A program made the position numbers and the translations under genes. Below, in pieces: positions 1-8,985 of a DNA stretch of 15,418 nucleotides; the stretch's first letter is position 1, and the number at the start of each line of letters is the position of its first letter. Below the pieces are notes generated by a model. The model was not told where the DNA came from. It worked only from the letters and a program-made list of their open reading frames with translations, and did no database searches. The stretch is from Gammaproteobacteria bacterium (GTDB taxonomy: Bacteria; Pseudomonadota; Gammaproteobacteria; PS1; Pseudothioglobaceae), in assembly GCA_024280535.1 (NCBI GenBank), contig JAJRPY010000082.1, forward strand, positions 1 through 15,418. The letters are read 5' to 3'.

Positions 1-216
1 ATTGGGCCGAGCAATAGAGAGGCTTTGGTGATTTAAGATACCTGAGAAATGGGTGTTGTTGGTTTTTTTGAGTGGGTTTTTAAGGGTTGACTAATTAATC
101 GCAAGGTTTGAGTATATAACAGCCTAACTTATCTGGATAATTGATATATTCAGCGTTCTTCGCTATGTAATTTTATAACCCGTATTTTATAGATTATTGA
201 TTTATTTAATGACATG
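1..216. other. Intergenic or flanking region without a recognisable gene
   Basis: No convincing open frame, tRNA or strong terminator is visible. On the plus strand, frame 1 is open only to a TAA at 34-36 and frame 2 to a TGA at 29-31. Either could be the tail of an upstream gene, but neither is long enough to judge. A T-run at 66-72 and another at 76-81 are not preceded by a stable stem. A short hairpin (AGCG, loop TTCTT, CGCT) lies near 152-164, downstream of the leftward gene pair, but has no T-tract. The region is AT-rich and presumably carries the end of that leftward unit. Confidence 0.5.
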
Positions 217-882
217 CTAAAGCAGGTGGTTGCTCGAAGATTTATTATCGTAGCTTAAGTCTTGTCGAGTGGATTGGCGTTTAGAGCGTGGTATTTTGTT
301 CTTTTTGCGCTGAACCAACTCTTCTGTTGAGACAATTTTATCAACTGAAACAAGAGAATTAACGCTTTTTTTGATGGACTGAAAGGCTTTGGGTGCTTGA
401 ATTTCAACTATTTGCTGAATAATCCATTTTTCATCAGCCTCGGTCATGGCTTTTTGTACTTTTTCGCCGAAATAGCGCATGAATAAATAGTTAGGCTCAT
501 TATCAGTAAACGCATAATGACGATAGTCTTTAGCGCGTAAATTGTAAGTGTCTATAAATTCTTGCCAATGGTCTCCTGCGCCAATTCGCTCTTGTTTGTT
601 TTCTTGATAATAGTCTGCTGCTTGCTTGGCAATGGCAATGATTAGTGCTTGACGTTTTTTGTCATCAAGAATATCAAACGCTAATCGGTCGATGCACTGA
701 ATTAAATAGCACATATATTCTCTAATGACGTCAAATACTTGTGCTTTTTCAATGACGTAGGCTTGGTTGATTAAATCGGTTAGCTGATTTTTGGTGATGC
801 GCCAAGCGTTAAAGGCCAGTGCGCCAGCTATGTCATCAATGGTTTTTACTTGGGTTTTGTGCCAAGTGCTTTTAACTCTCAT
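217..882 (-). CDS. Conserved-looking protein of unknown function, 221 aa
   Basis: I cannot assign a function. The product is soluble, with no signal peptide or membrane segment. It looks mostly alpha-helical, with long amphipathic stretches at about residues 15-100 and 130-180. Recognisable points are an N-terminal WHKTQVKTIDDIAGALAFNAWRI-like segment (about residues 7-29), several Trp/Tyr-rich patches (DHWQEF near 104, HYAF and NYLFMRYFG near 122-138), and a basic, low-complexity tail from about 190 rich in Lys, Arg, Ser and Asn. I have an impression, from memory only, that proteins with this N-terminal pattern occur as hypothetical proteins in other proteobacteria. The ATG at 880-882 is used; it has no good ribosome binding site. 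It lies 57 nt after the rhodanese gene on the same strand, so co-transcription is likely. Composition is like its neighbours, with no sign of recent transfer. Confidence 0.8.
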   Translation of the reverse strand: MRVKSTWHKTQVKTIDDIAGALAFNAWRITKNQLTDLINQAYVIEKAQVFDVIREYMCYLIQCIDRLAFDILDDKKRQALIIAIAKQAADYYQENKQERIGAGDHWQEFIDTYNLRAKDYRHYAFTDNEPNYLFMRYFGEKVQKAMTEADEKWIIQQIVEIQAPKAFQSIKKSVNSLVSVDKIVSTEELVQRKKNKIPRSKRQSTRQDLSYDNKSSSNHLL

Positions 883-939
883 GGGTTTTATTTGGTAATT
901 GCCTTGAGGAAGATTTTAACTGATAAATGCCCGCAAGAA

Positions 940-1227
940 TTATTCGCACTGATAGTTTTTAAAAGAGCCCAAATCGTGCACTTCATTAAAGCCCATTTGT
1001 ATTAAATAATTTTTTGCAGTTGCAGAACGAGCACCGCTTAGGCAATACAAAATAACGGCCTTGTCTTTTTTAATGATGTTGGCGGCATTCATAATGCCTT
1101 GAAGTGGCAGGCTGATGGCATTAGGCAAAGCACCTCGTGAAAATTCTGCGCTACTTCTAACGTCAACAAGTTGAGCACCCTTGGCTAATAGTTTGCACGC
1201 ATCAGCGGGCGAAAATGAGTTAAACAT
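940..1227 (-). CDS. Single-domain rhodanese-like protein, 95 aa
   Basis: A stand-alone rhodanese fold of GlpE/PspE size, expected to carry a persulfide on an active-site cysteine and pass sulfur to an acceptor. The N-terminal half has the VDVRSSAEFSRGALPNA pattern (about residues 21-36), typical of the family. The active-site loop is C62-L-S-G-A-R-S, the six-residue loop of sulfur-handling rhodaneses. The short C-terminus carries a second Cys at 94. I start at the ATG at 1225-1227: it has a GGGAAA stretch 7 nt upstream, and the domain begins directly after it. The frame stays open to a TTG at 1240-1242, which would add five residues (100 aa) but would place that GGGAAA inside the gene. No signal peptide is seen, so it should be cytoplasmic. 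The physiological sulfur donor and acceptor are unknown. It precedes the unassigned 221-residue gene and is divergent from serS. Confidence 0.88.
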   Translation of the reverse strand: MFNSFSPADACKLLAKGAQLVDVRSSAEFSRGALPNAISLPLQGIMNAANIIKKDKAVILYCLSGARSATAKNYLIQMGFNEVHDLGSFKNYQCE

Positions 1228-2602
<1,375 letters not shown>

Positions 2603-2613
2603 TTTTTTTACAC

Positions 2614-2620
2614 AAGGAGA
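2614..2620 (+). promoter_or_regulatory. Strong ribosome binding site for yajC
   Basis: AAGGAGA stands 4 nt before the ATG at 2625. It is one of the best Shine-Dalgarno matches in the window and fixes the yajC start. Most other genes here have weak sites, so efficient yajC initiation is likely. Confidence 0.75.
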
Positions 2621-2624
2621 TAAA

Positions 2625-2960
2625 ATGAATTTACTAGATTTAATTATTAGCCCTGCATTAGCAGAAGGCACAACGGGCAGTGTAAGCGACCCATTAAGCG
2701 GATTGCCATTTTTGATTATTATGTTCGTGCTGATGTATTTTTTACTCATCAGACCACAGCAAAAACGTGCCAAGGAGCATAAGACATTATTAAGCGCATT
2801 AAAAACGGGCGATGAAGTGGTTACCAATGGTGGCATTATCGGCACGGTAGCCTCGGTGGATGAATCATTTGCAACCTTGGTCATTGCTGATGGCGTTGTC
2901 GTTAAAGTGCAAAAGCAAGGCATCAATCAAAAATTACCAAAAGGTAGTGCCAAAATTTAA
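2625..2960 (+). CDS. yajC: Sec translocase accessory subunit YajC
   Basis: Small inner-membrane protein that associates with SecD and SecF and helps preprotein export through SecYEG. The 111 residues match the usual length. There is one membrane segment at about residues 28-43 (PFLIIMFVLMYFLLI), followed at once by the conserved basic stretch RPQQKRAKEH. A cytoplasmic domain then carries the GDEVVTNGGIIGTV core (about 63-76). The N-terminal segment before the membrane span, ending in ALAEG, resembles a signal peptide end but belongs to the normal YajC N-terminus. It lies between serS and secD, with 17 nt to secD, the standard yajC-secD-secF order. The queA and tgt genes that often precede yajC are absent; serS takes that place. 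Confidence 0.96.
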   Translation: MNLLDLIISPALAEGTTGSVSDPLSGLPFLIIMFVLMYFLLIRPQQKRAKEHKTLLSALKTGDEVVTNGGIIGTVASVDESFATLVIADGVVVKVQKQGINQKLPKGSAKI

Positions 2961-2977
2961 CTAACTCAGGCTTTTTT

Positions 2978-4834
2978 ATGAATCAATTTTCCACACTTAA
3001 AAATATATCAATTGCATTTTGCTTATTATTAGCAATGTTGTATGCAGTGCCAAATATCTTTGGATCAGATTTGGCGGTTCAGGTGTCTGCTACGGGCGAT
3101 GCCTCTTTGGCACCAGCGGATTTAGAGCGGGTTAAAAAAATCTTGGATACGAAATCAATCGCTTATAAATCGGTTGAGTTGACAGGGCGTAGGATTTTGG
3201 CTCGATTTGCAAATAATGAATCACAATTAACCGCCAAAGACTCGTTAAAACAAGGCTTGGGGCGCAACTATGTTACTGCTTTGAATTTGGCGCCATCGGT
3301 GCCATCTTGGCTGGCTGGTTTGGGCGGTAAGGCGATGTCATTAGGGCTTGATCTTCGTGGTGGCGTGCATTTCTTGCTGGAAGTGGATATGAAATCTGTG
3401 ATTAATACAGCAATCAATAAATCCTATAATGAGTTGCGCGCATTGCTTAGAAAAGACCGACTTTATAAGCGTGTCAAAATTAAAGGCGAGCAGGTAGTTA
3501 TTTTGTTTAAAACCAGTGAGGCGAAAGCCAAAGGCATTGAGTTAATTGAGCAAGAATTGAACGATTTGCAAGTGTTAGAAGTGTCGTTGGATGATGAGTT
3601 GAAAATCAGCGTTGGGTTGACTAAAAAAGCACGAACTGACGTTAAAAAAAATGCCTTAAAGCAAAATATCACCACATTGCGTAATCGTGTGAATGAGTTG
3701 GGCGTAGCAGAGCCTATTATTCAGCAGCAAGGGCAGGAGCGTATTGTGGTGCAATTGCCAGGTGTGCAAGATACAGCGCGCGCTAAAGAAATTTTAGGGG
3801 CAGTAGCCACTTTAGAGTTTCGTCTTGTTGATGAAAAGAATGATGTCAAAATAGCCGTTCGTTCAGGCAGATCGCCTGCTGGCTCCAAGTTGTATTATTT
3901 TAGAGATGGGCAGCCATTGCTACTCAAAACCCGAGTCATTACTACTGGCGAAAATATTACCGGCGCCTCTTCGGGCATTGATTCACAGAATGGCACACCA
4001 ATGGTTAATATTACTTTGGATAGTGCGGGGGGTCGAGCCATGCTAGACACCACTAAAAAATATTTAAATCATCGCATGGCTGTTGTTTTTATTGAAAATA
4101 AAGTGGAGACGGTGCTAGAAAAAGGCAAGATAGTTAAAAAACGCTCCACCACACAAGATATAATTAACGCTGCCACCATTCAAGGTACTTTTTCATCACG
4201 CTTTCAAATCACCGGCATTGATAGTGCTAGAGAGGCTAGAAACTTAGCGCTTTTATTAAGAGCAGGTTCATTATCCGCACCAATTGAAATTATCGAAGAG
4301 CGCACGATTGGCCCAAGTTTGGGTGCGGATAACATTATCAAAGGGGTGCTGAGTGTGATTATTGGCTTTATTTTGGTGTTAATATTTATGGCAGTTCGCT
4401 ATCGTATGTTTGGTTTGGTTGCCAATGTGGCCTTGACCCTCAACTTGGTGATGATTGTGGCAGTTTTGTCATTATTACAAGCTACCTTAACCTTGCCAGG
4501 TATTGCTGGAATTGTATTAACAGTGGGTATGGCAGTAGATGCCAATGTGCTAATTTTTGAGCGAATTAAAGAAGAGCTGAGGGTTAATAGCGATATTCAA
4601 AAAGCCATTTCATCAGGCTATGATAAGGCCGTATTGACCATTGCTGATGCAAATATTACCACGCTAATCGCAGCATTGGTATTGTTTAGTTTTGGCACCG
4701 GTCCGGTGAAAGGTTTTGCCATTACATTATCAATCGGCATTGTTACATCAATGTTTACTGCCATCATTGTTTCACGCGCAATAATTAATAAAATTTATGG
4801 CAACAAGAAGAAGCTAGAGGAGATTTCAATATGA
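2978..4834 (+). CDS. secD: Protein translocase subunit SecD
   Basis: Membrane subunit of the SecDF-YajC complex, an RND-superfamily module that uses the proton motive force to help pull exported proteins out on the periplasmic side. Its 618 residues are close to the E. coli length (615). One membrane segment lies near residues 8-28. A large periplasmic region follows, with the DLRGG motif in LGLDLRGGVHFLLEVD at about 122-136, the first periplasmic domain, and a head domain around 230-420. The C-terminal membrane block begins near 445 (after TIGPSLGADNI) and contains the diagnostic VDANVLIFERIKEEL at about 516-530, with the Asp linked to proton transfer in this family. The start ATG lacks a good ribosome binding site, so translation may depend on yajC. 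The gene ends in ATGA, overlapping secF by 4 nt. Confidence 0.97.
   Translation: MNQFSTLKNISIAFCLLLAMLYAVPNIFGSDLAVQVSATGDASLAPADLERVKKILDTKSIAYKSVELTGRRILARFANNESQLTAKDSLKQGLGRNYVTALNLAPSVPSWLAGLGGKAMSLGLDLRGGVHFLLEVDMKSVINTAINKSYNELRALLRKDRLYKRVKIKGEQVVILFKTSEAKAKGIELIEQELNDLQVLEVSLDDELKISVGLTKKARTDVKKNALKQNITTLRNRVNELGVAEPIIQQQGQERIVVQLPGVQDTARAKEILGAVATLEFRLVDEKNDVKIAVRSGRSPAGSKLYYFRDGQPLLLKTRVITTGENITGASSGIDSQNGTPMVNITLDSAGGRAMLDTTKKYLNHRMAVVFIENKVETVLEKGKIVKKRSTTQDIINAATIQGTFSSRFQITGIDSAREARNLALLLRAGSLSAPIEIIEERTIGPSLGADNIIKGVLSVIIGFILVLIFMAVRYRMFGLVANVALTLNLVMIVAVLSLLQATLTLPGIAGIVLTVGMAVDANVLIFERIKEELRVNSDIQKAISSGYDKAVLTIADANITTLIAALVLFSFGTGPVKGFAITLSIGIVTSMFTAIIVSRAIINKIYGNKKKLEEISI
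4817..4822 (+). promoter_or_regulatory. Ribosome binding site for secF inside secD
   Basis: GAGGAG lies 8 nt before the secF ATG at 4831 and inside the last codons of secD. Together with the ATGA overlap it supports coupled translation of SecD and SecF, which work in equal amounts. Confidence 0.7.
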
Positions 4835-5757
4835 GTATAACTGCTTTAAAAGTCCCAACAATTGATTTTGTTGGAAGACGCCTATACGCAATTATTTTTT
4901 CAACTGTACTGATAGGTATTAGCCTATTTTCATTGGCCACTAATGGGTTAAAACTGGGGATTGATTTTACCGGTGGCACCTTGATTGAAGTGGGTTACAA
5001 GCAGAAAGTTGATTTATCTGAGATTAGGTCAACACTTGATCAAGCAGATTTTAAACATGCTAATGTGCAGTATTTTGGTTCGACCAATGAAGTCTTAATT
5101 CGTCTCAAGCCGCAAACTATTTCTAGTGCAAAGTTGAGCAGCAAAATTATTCGTCTATTAGGGGATGATGTTGATATTCGCCGTGTTGAATTTGTCGGAC
5201 CTAAAGTTGGCGAAGAGTTGACTAATGATGGCGGGCTGGCACTGCTGTATGCGCTAATTGGTATTTTAATTTATGTGGCTTTTCGTTTTGAATATCGCTT
5301 TGCTTTAGGCGCGATTGCTGCCTTGGTTCATGATGTTGTTGTGACCTTGGGTGTTTTTTCAATCGCCCAGATTGAGTTTGATTTAACTGTGTTGGCAGCT
5401 ATTTTGGCAGTGATTGGTTATTCCCTAAATGATACTATTGTGGTGTTTGATCGTATTCGCGAGAATTTTTTATCCACGCGACATGTTGACCCTGAAAAAA
5501 TTGTCAACGGCGCCCTAAATCAAACCCTGTCACGCACTATTATGACCTCGGTAACCACTTTGCTGGTATTGTTAGCGTTGTTTTTCTTAGGTGGTGAGAT
5601 TATTCACGGCTTTGCGGTTGCCTTGCTGGTGGGTGTTTTAATCGGTACTTATTCTTCAATTTATGTAGCCAGTTCAATGATTCTTCTGATGGGCATTAGC
5701 AAGGAAGATTTACTGCCTTCAGAGAAAGAAAAACAAGCAATCGATACAAGACCCTAA
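4831..5757 (+). CDS. secF: Protein translocase subunit SecF
   Basis: Partner of SecD in the SecDF-YajC complex of the inner membrane. At 308 aa it is slightly shorter than E. coli SecF (323). The N-terminal membrane segment is at about residues 15-38. The family motif GIDFTGGTLIEV follows at about 43-54, then a small periplasmic domain ending in VGPKVGEEL near 123. The C-terminal block holds five predicted membrane segments, with the diagnostic GYSLNDTIVVFDRIREN at about 196-212. The start follows a strong ribosome binding site and overlaps the secD stop as ATGA. This is the last gene of the rightward unit. The next gene, fabB, converges on it 283 nt away, and no strong rightward terminator is clear between them. 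Confidence 0.97.
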   Translation: MSITALKVPTIDFVGRRLYAIIFSTVLIGISLFSLATNGLKLGIDFTGGTLIEVGYKQKVDLSEIRSTLDQADFKHANVQYFGSTNEVLIRLKPQTISSAKLSSKIIRLLGDDVDIRRVEFVGPKVGEELTNDGGLALLYALIGILIYVAFRFEYRFALGAIAALVHDVVVTLGVFSIAQIEFDLTVLAAILAVIGYSLNDTIVVFDRIRENFLSTRHVDPEKIVNGALNQTLSRTIMTSVTTLLVLLALFFLGGEIIHGFAVALLVGVLIGTYSSIYVASSMILLMGISKEDLLPSEKEKQAIDTRP

Positions 5758-5884
5758 TTAGTAGGAATATCCGTATTAATATCGATTTTTGGCAACATTA
5801 GACCTGCATTAACCCAGTGCAACTTAAAGGCATTCAAAAGATAGTGTTTTTAGGTGCTTTATTAGTGATGAATGGTTGAGGCGG

Positions 5885-5933
5885 GTTTTTAAAATAAATC
5901 CCCTCCTATCAGAGGCTTAGGTTTTAAAAAAAC
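5885..5933. repeat. Imperfect AT-rich inverted repeat, possible terminator
   Basis: The arms GTTTTTAAAA (5885-5894) and TTTTAAAAAAAC (5922-5933) are nearly complementary. They enclose further pairing CC/GG and CCTC/GAGG around a six-base loop near 5904-5914. The folded form would be a long stem with internal loops, possibly ending transcripts from either side. The poor GC content of the outer stem and the lack of a clean T-tract make the function uncertain. Confidence 0.35.
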
Positions 5934-5985
5934 GCAAGTGAATAAGGCGAGATGTTGAGGATTATTTAGCTTCAAATAGTTAATC

Positions 5986-6014
5986 AACAAAAAGACCGCT
6001 AATTAAGCGGCCTT
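5986..6014 (-). terminator. Rho-independent terminator after fabB
   Basis: Read leftward, AAGGCCGCT (6014-6006) pairs with AGCGGTCTT (6000-5992) over nine pairs including one G-T, around the loop TAATT. TTTGTT follows directly. It begins 27 nt past the fabB stop and is the expected end of the long leftward operon. It is the clearest terminator in the window. Confidence 0.82.
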
Positions 6015-6040
6015 GTCAGTGTGTGAAATTTTTTAGGTGT

Positions 6041-7258
6041 CTAAGCTTTAAACGTCTCAAATACCAAGCAAGCATTCGTGCCACCAAAACCAAAACTGTT
6101 TGACATGACTCGGTTGATAGATTGAATGGTTGTTGAGCGTACAATTGGCACGCCATCAGCCGCCTCATCAAGTTGCTCAATATTAACAGATTCGGCCATA
6201 AAATTATTTTGTAGCATGAGTAGCGAGTAAATGGCTTCGTTGACACCTGCGGCGCCTAATGCGTGGCCAGATAATGATTTGGTTGAGCCTACATTGGGTA
6301 TTTTATCGCCAAATACGGCTTTAATTGCGCCCAATTCTTTGGAATCGCCTACGGGAGTAGAGGTGCCGTGTGCGTTGATATAATCAATCGGGCCGTTGAC
6401 TGTTGAGATGGCTAATTGCATGCAACGCTCGGCACCTTCGCCTGATGGTGCGACCATGTCATAGCCATCTGAGGTGGCACCATAGCCAGTTAATTCGGCC
6501 AGGATTGTGGCGCCACGGGCTTGTGCATGTGCCAGAGATTCAAGCACTAAGGCGCCGCCGCCTCCAGAAATAACAAAACCATCTCGATTAGCATCATAAG
6601 CCCTAGAGGCTTTTTCAGGTGTTTCGTTGTACTTAGAAGACAGTGCGCCCATAGCATCAAACAACATGGTTAATGACCAGTCTAATTCTTCGCCACCGCC
6701 CGCAAACACCACATCCTGTTTGCCCATTTGAATTTGCTCCATGGCATTGCCGATACAATGCGCAGAAGTAGAGCACGCCGAACTGATTGAATAATTAATG
6801 CCTTTAATTTTAAATAGGGTGGATAGGCATGCCGATGTGGTTGAGCCCATGGTGCGTGGCACCCGATATGGACCTACGCGTTTAATGCCTTTTTCCCTTA
6901 GTATATCGGCCGCTTCAACCACATTTTGGTTAGAAGCACCACCAGATCCCATAATTAAGCCGGTACGAATGTTGGATATTTGATCCTCGCTTAAGCCAGA
7001 TTGTTGAATGGCCTGATCAAGTGCAACTGCGTTATAAATGGCAGCATCTGCCATAAAACGTTTCATTTTTCGATCAATGATATGGCTTGAATCGACCTCA
7101 ACCACTTGGCCAGATACGTGCGATTTAAGCCCCATGTTAGCTTGATCTTCATCAAACTGAATGCCTGATTTTGCAGTTTTTAAAGATTCTAGTACTTCTG
7201 CACAATTAGCACCTAAGCTAGAAACAATACCCATTCCGGTGACGACAACCCTGTTCAT
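6041..7258 (-). CDS. fabB: Beta-ketoacyl-ACP synthase I
   Basis: Condensing enzyme of type II fatty acid synthesis. It elongates acyl-ACP with malonyl-ACP and is needed for cis-unsaturated chains made from the FabA product. At 405 aa it matches E. coli FabB (406). The catalytic triad is complete: Cys162 in [10 protein letters not shown], His297 in [11 protein letters not shown] and His332 in [12 protein letters not shown]. The N-terminus [16 protein letters not shown] and the glycine-rich C-terminal [12 protein letters not shown] are standard. Pairing with fabA supports FabB rather than FabF. The start codon shares one base with the fabA stop (TAATG), so translation is probably coupled. It is the last gene of the leftward operon and is followed by a strong terminator. 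Confidence 0.97.
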   Translation of the reverse strand: MNRVVVTGMGIVSSLGANCAEVLESLKTAKSGIQFDEDQANMGLKSHVSGQVVEVDSSHIIDRKMKRFMADAAIYNAVALDQAIQQSGLSEDQISNIRTGLIMGSGGASNQNVVEAADILREKGIKRVGPYRVPRTMGSTTSACLSTLFKIKGINYSISSACSTSAHCIGNAMEQIQMGKQDVVFAGGGEELDWSLTMLFDAMGALSSKYNETPEKASRAYDANRDGFVISGGGGALVLESLAHAQARGATILAELTGYGATSDGYDMVAPSGEGAERCMQLAISTVNGPIDYINAHGTSTPVGDSKELGAIKAVFGDKIPNVGSTKSLSGHALGAAGVNEAIYSLLMLQNNFMAESVNIEQLDEAADGVPIVRSTTIQSINRVMSNSFGFGGTNACLVFETFKA

Positions 7259-7764
7259 TAGAATGCACTGGTATCAGTAAACAGCCCAACTTTTAAATCT
7301 TTGGCTTCGTAAATAACTCGGCCATCGACGCTCATGGTAGCATTGGCAATGCCCATGTAAAGTTTGCGTTCAATAACGCGTTTGAGGTTAACACGGTAGG
7401 TGATTTTTTTGGCGCTGGGTAGCACTTGACCGGTAAATTTAATACTACCTCCTAAGGCACGACCACGACCAGCCCCGCCTAACCAGCCTAAATAAAAGCC
7501 AATTAATTGCCACATGGCATCCAGACCCAAGCAGCCAGGCATCACTGAATCTTCGTTAAAATGGCAGGTAAAAAACCATAAATTAGGATTAACGTCTAAT
7601 TCTGCTATGATTTCGCCTTTGTCGAACTCACCGCCTTTGTTGGCAATGTGGGTAATTCTGTCAAACATTAACATCGGTGGTTGTGGCAGTTGGGCATTGC
7701 CTGGGCCGAATAATTTGCCATTGCCACATTGAATTAATTCTTCGTATGAATATGAGTTTTGCAT
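7258..7764 (-). CDS. fabA: 3-hydroxydecanoyl-ACP dehydratase/isomerase
   Basis: Dehydrates 3-hydroxydecanoyl-ACP and isomerises trans-2- to cis-3-decenoyl-ACP, the branch point of the oxygen-independent unsaturated fatty acid pathway. At 168 aa it is close to E. coli FabA (172). The active-site His68 lies in [17 protein letters not shown] and Asp82 in LGLDAMWQL, matching E. coli His70 and Asp84. The C-terminal [13 protein letters not shown] is almost identical to the E. coli ending as I recall it. This strong identity separates FabA from FabZ, which lacks the isomerase function. The gene follows metZ after 36 nt, where a TATAAT suggests an internal promoter, and overlaps fabB by one base. The ribosome binding site is weak. 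Confidence 0.97.
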   Translation of the reverse strand: MQNSYSYEELIQCGNGKLFGPGNAQLPQPPMLMFDRITHIANKGGEFDKGEIIAELDVNPNLWFFTCHFNEDSVMPGCLGLDAMWQLIGFYLGWLGGAGRGRALGGSIKFTGQVLPSAKKITYRVNLKRVIERKLYMGIANATMSVDGRVIYEAKDLKVGLFTDTSAF

Positions 7765-7792
7765 AAAATGTTCTTATTTAAATTTTGATGGT

Positions 7793-7798
7793 ATTATA
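7793..7798 (-). promoter_or_regulatory. Candidate -10 box of an internal promoter for fabA-fabB
   Basis: A perfect TATAAT reads leftward in the 36 nt between metZ and fabA and would start RNA about 20 nt before fabA. No good -35 is present; TGATAT lies 18 nt upstream inside the metZ end. It could let fabAB be expressed apart from the upstream operon, but chance matches are common in this AT-rich DNA. Confidence 0.35.
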
Positions 7799-7800
7799 CA

Positions 7801-8964
7801 TTAAAGTCCTTTGTTTATATCATTTATCAAATCGTTTACTGCTTCTAGTCCAACAGAAATCCTAATTAGACCATTTGTAATGCCAGCATCCAGTTTTTCA
7901 TCATCGTTTAAACGACTGTGTGTGGTGCTGGCGGGATGGGTAATGGTTGATTTGGTATCGCCTAAATTAGCCGTTATTGAGAATATTTCGGTGGCGTTAA
8001 TCAGCTTAAAAGCAGCCGTTTGACCGCCTTGAAGTTCAAACGACACAATGCCACCAAATCCAGATTGCTGTTTTTTGGCTAATAAATGATGCGGGTGGGA
8101 TTTTAAGCCTAAATAATGCACTTTTTTAACAGTCGGCTGCTTGTCTAGCCAAGTGGCCAGTATCAATGCGTTAGCACAATGGGCGTTCATTCTCAGACTT
8201 AGGGTGTCTAATCCTTTAAACACAATCCAAGCGTTAAAAGCGCTAAGACTTGGCCCAGTAGTACGTACAAAGCCATGCACTTGTTCAATAATAGCCTCAT
8301 TGCCCAATACCGCACCCGCAAGGCAACGTCCTTGGCCGTCAATATACTTTGTTGCTGAATGAATGACAATATCAGCGCCCAAGGCTAAGGGTTGTTGCAG
8401 TGCTGGCGTTAAAATTGCATTATCAACAGCCAATAAAATATGCCGCGCTTTAGTGATGTTGCTCAGTGCTACAATATCAACCACTTGGCCCAGTGGATTA
8501 GAGGGGGTTTCTAGTAAAAAGAGCTTGGTATTAGAGTTAATCGAATGCTCCCAAGCGTCCAAATCTGATAAATCCACAAAACTAACACTGATGCCAAATT
8601 TGGCAATAATCGTGTTGAGTAATACAATTGAGGTGCCAAACATATTGCGCGAGGCAACTATGTGATCGCCTGTTTTTAATAATGCCATTAAAGTGGCAAA
8701 GATAGCCGCCATGCCAGATGAGGTGGCAACACAGGCTTGAGCGCCTTCTAAGGAGGCAAGTTTTTGTTCAAATGCATCCACGCTTGGGTTGGTAAAGCGT
8801 GCGTAAATATTGCCAGGCTCTTCTTTAGAAAAACGTTTTGCTGCTTGCTCGGCAGAATTAAAAACAAAACTAGAAGTTAGGAATATGGCTTCGGAATGCT
8901 CCTGTTCGCCGGTGGTTCGATAGCCTTCTCGAATTGCCCTGGTGTTAAAATTTAATGGGTTCAT
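7801..8964 (-). CDS. metZ: O-succinylhomoserine sulfhydrylase
   Basis: PLP enzyme of the Cys/Met metabolism family that joins sulfide to an activated homoserine ester to give homocysteine directly, bypassing cystathionine. The 387 residues match MetZ. The PLP lysine is Lys206 in HSATKYIDGQGR, and that DGQGR follow-on is typical of MetZ as opposed to MetB or MetC. The cofactor Asp181 is in LAVDN, and the YARFTNPSVDAFEQKLA segment (54-70) is conserved. Oddly, the VDN is followed by AILTPALQQP, where related MetZ proteins as I recall have CFCTPALQQP. Placement 21 nt after purF matches the purF-metZ order known in Pseudomonas. The ester (succinyl or acetyl) cannot be settled from sequence alone. 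Direct use of sulfide would suit a sulfur-oxidising cell. Confidence 0.92.
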   Translation of the reverse strand: MNPLNFNTRAIREGYRTTGEQEHSEAIFLTSSFVFNSAEQAAKRFSKEEPGNIYARFTNPSVDAFEQKLASLEGAQACVATSSGMAAIFATLMALLKTGDHIVASRNMFGTSIVLLNTIIAKFGISVSFVDLSDLDAWEHSINSNTKLFLLETPSNPLGQVVDIVALSNITKARHILLAVDNAILTPALQQPLALGADIVIHSATKYIDGQGRCLAGAVLGNEAIIEQVHGFVRTTGPSLSAFNAWIVFKGLDTLSLRMNAHCANALILATWLDKQPTVKKVHYLGLKSHPHHLLAKKQQSGFGGIVSFELQGGQTAAFKLINATEIFSITANLGDTKSTITHPASTTHSRLNDDEKLDAGITNGLIRISVGLEAVNDLINDINKGL

Positions 8965-8985
8965 GGGGTCATTGACAAAATAGGG

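Larger units (their letters stand above)
5758..6040. other. Convergent intergenic region between secF and fabB
   Basis: This 283-nt region has no supported gene. It contains an imperfect palindrome at 5769-5786 (ATC, 2 nt, TATTAATA, 2 nt, GAT) just downstream of secF and followed by a T-run. A larger imperfect inverted repeat lies at 5885-5933, and a convincing leftward terminator at 5986-6014. Transcripts from both sides must end here. Confidence 0.6.

Noticed and set aside
1..36. Possible tail of a rightward gene ending in TAA at 34-36
   Set aside because: Twelve open codons are too few to separate from chance, and another frame is open almost as long.
152..164. Small hairpin AGCG-TTCTT-CGCT as a terminator for the leftward gene pair
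   Set aside because: The stem has four pairs and no T-tract follows in either direction.
8363..8665. 100-codon rightward open frame opposite metZ
   Set aside because: It is the antisense shadow of a well-conserved PLP enzyme, without a ribosome binding site or family resemblance.
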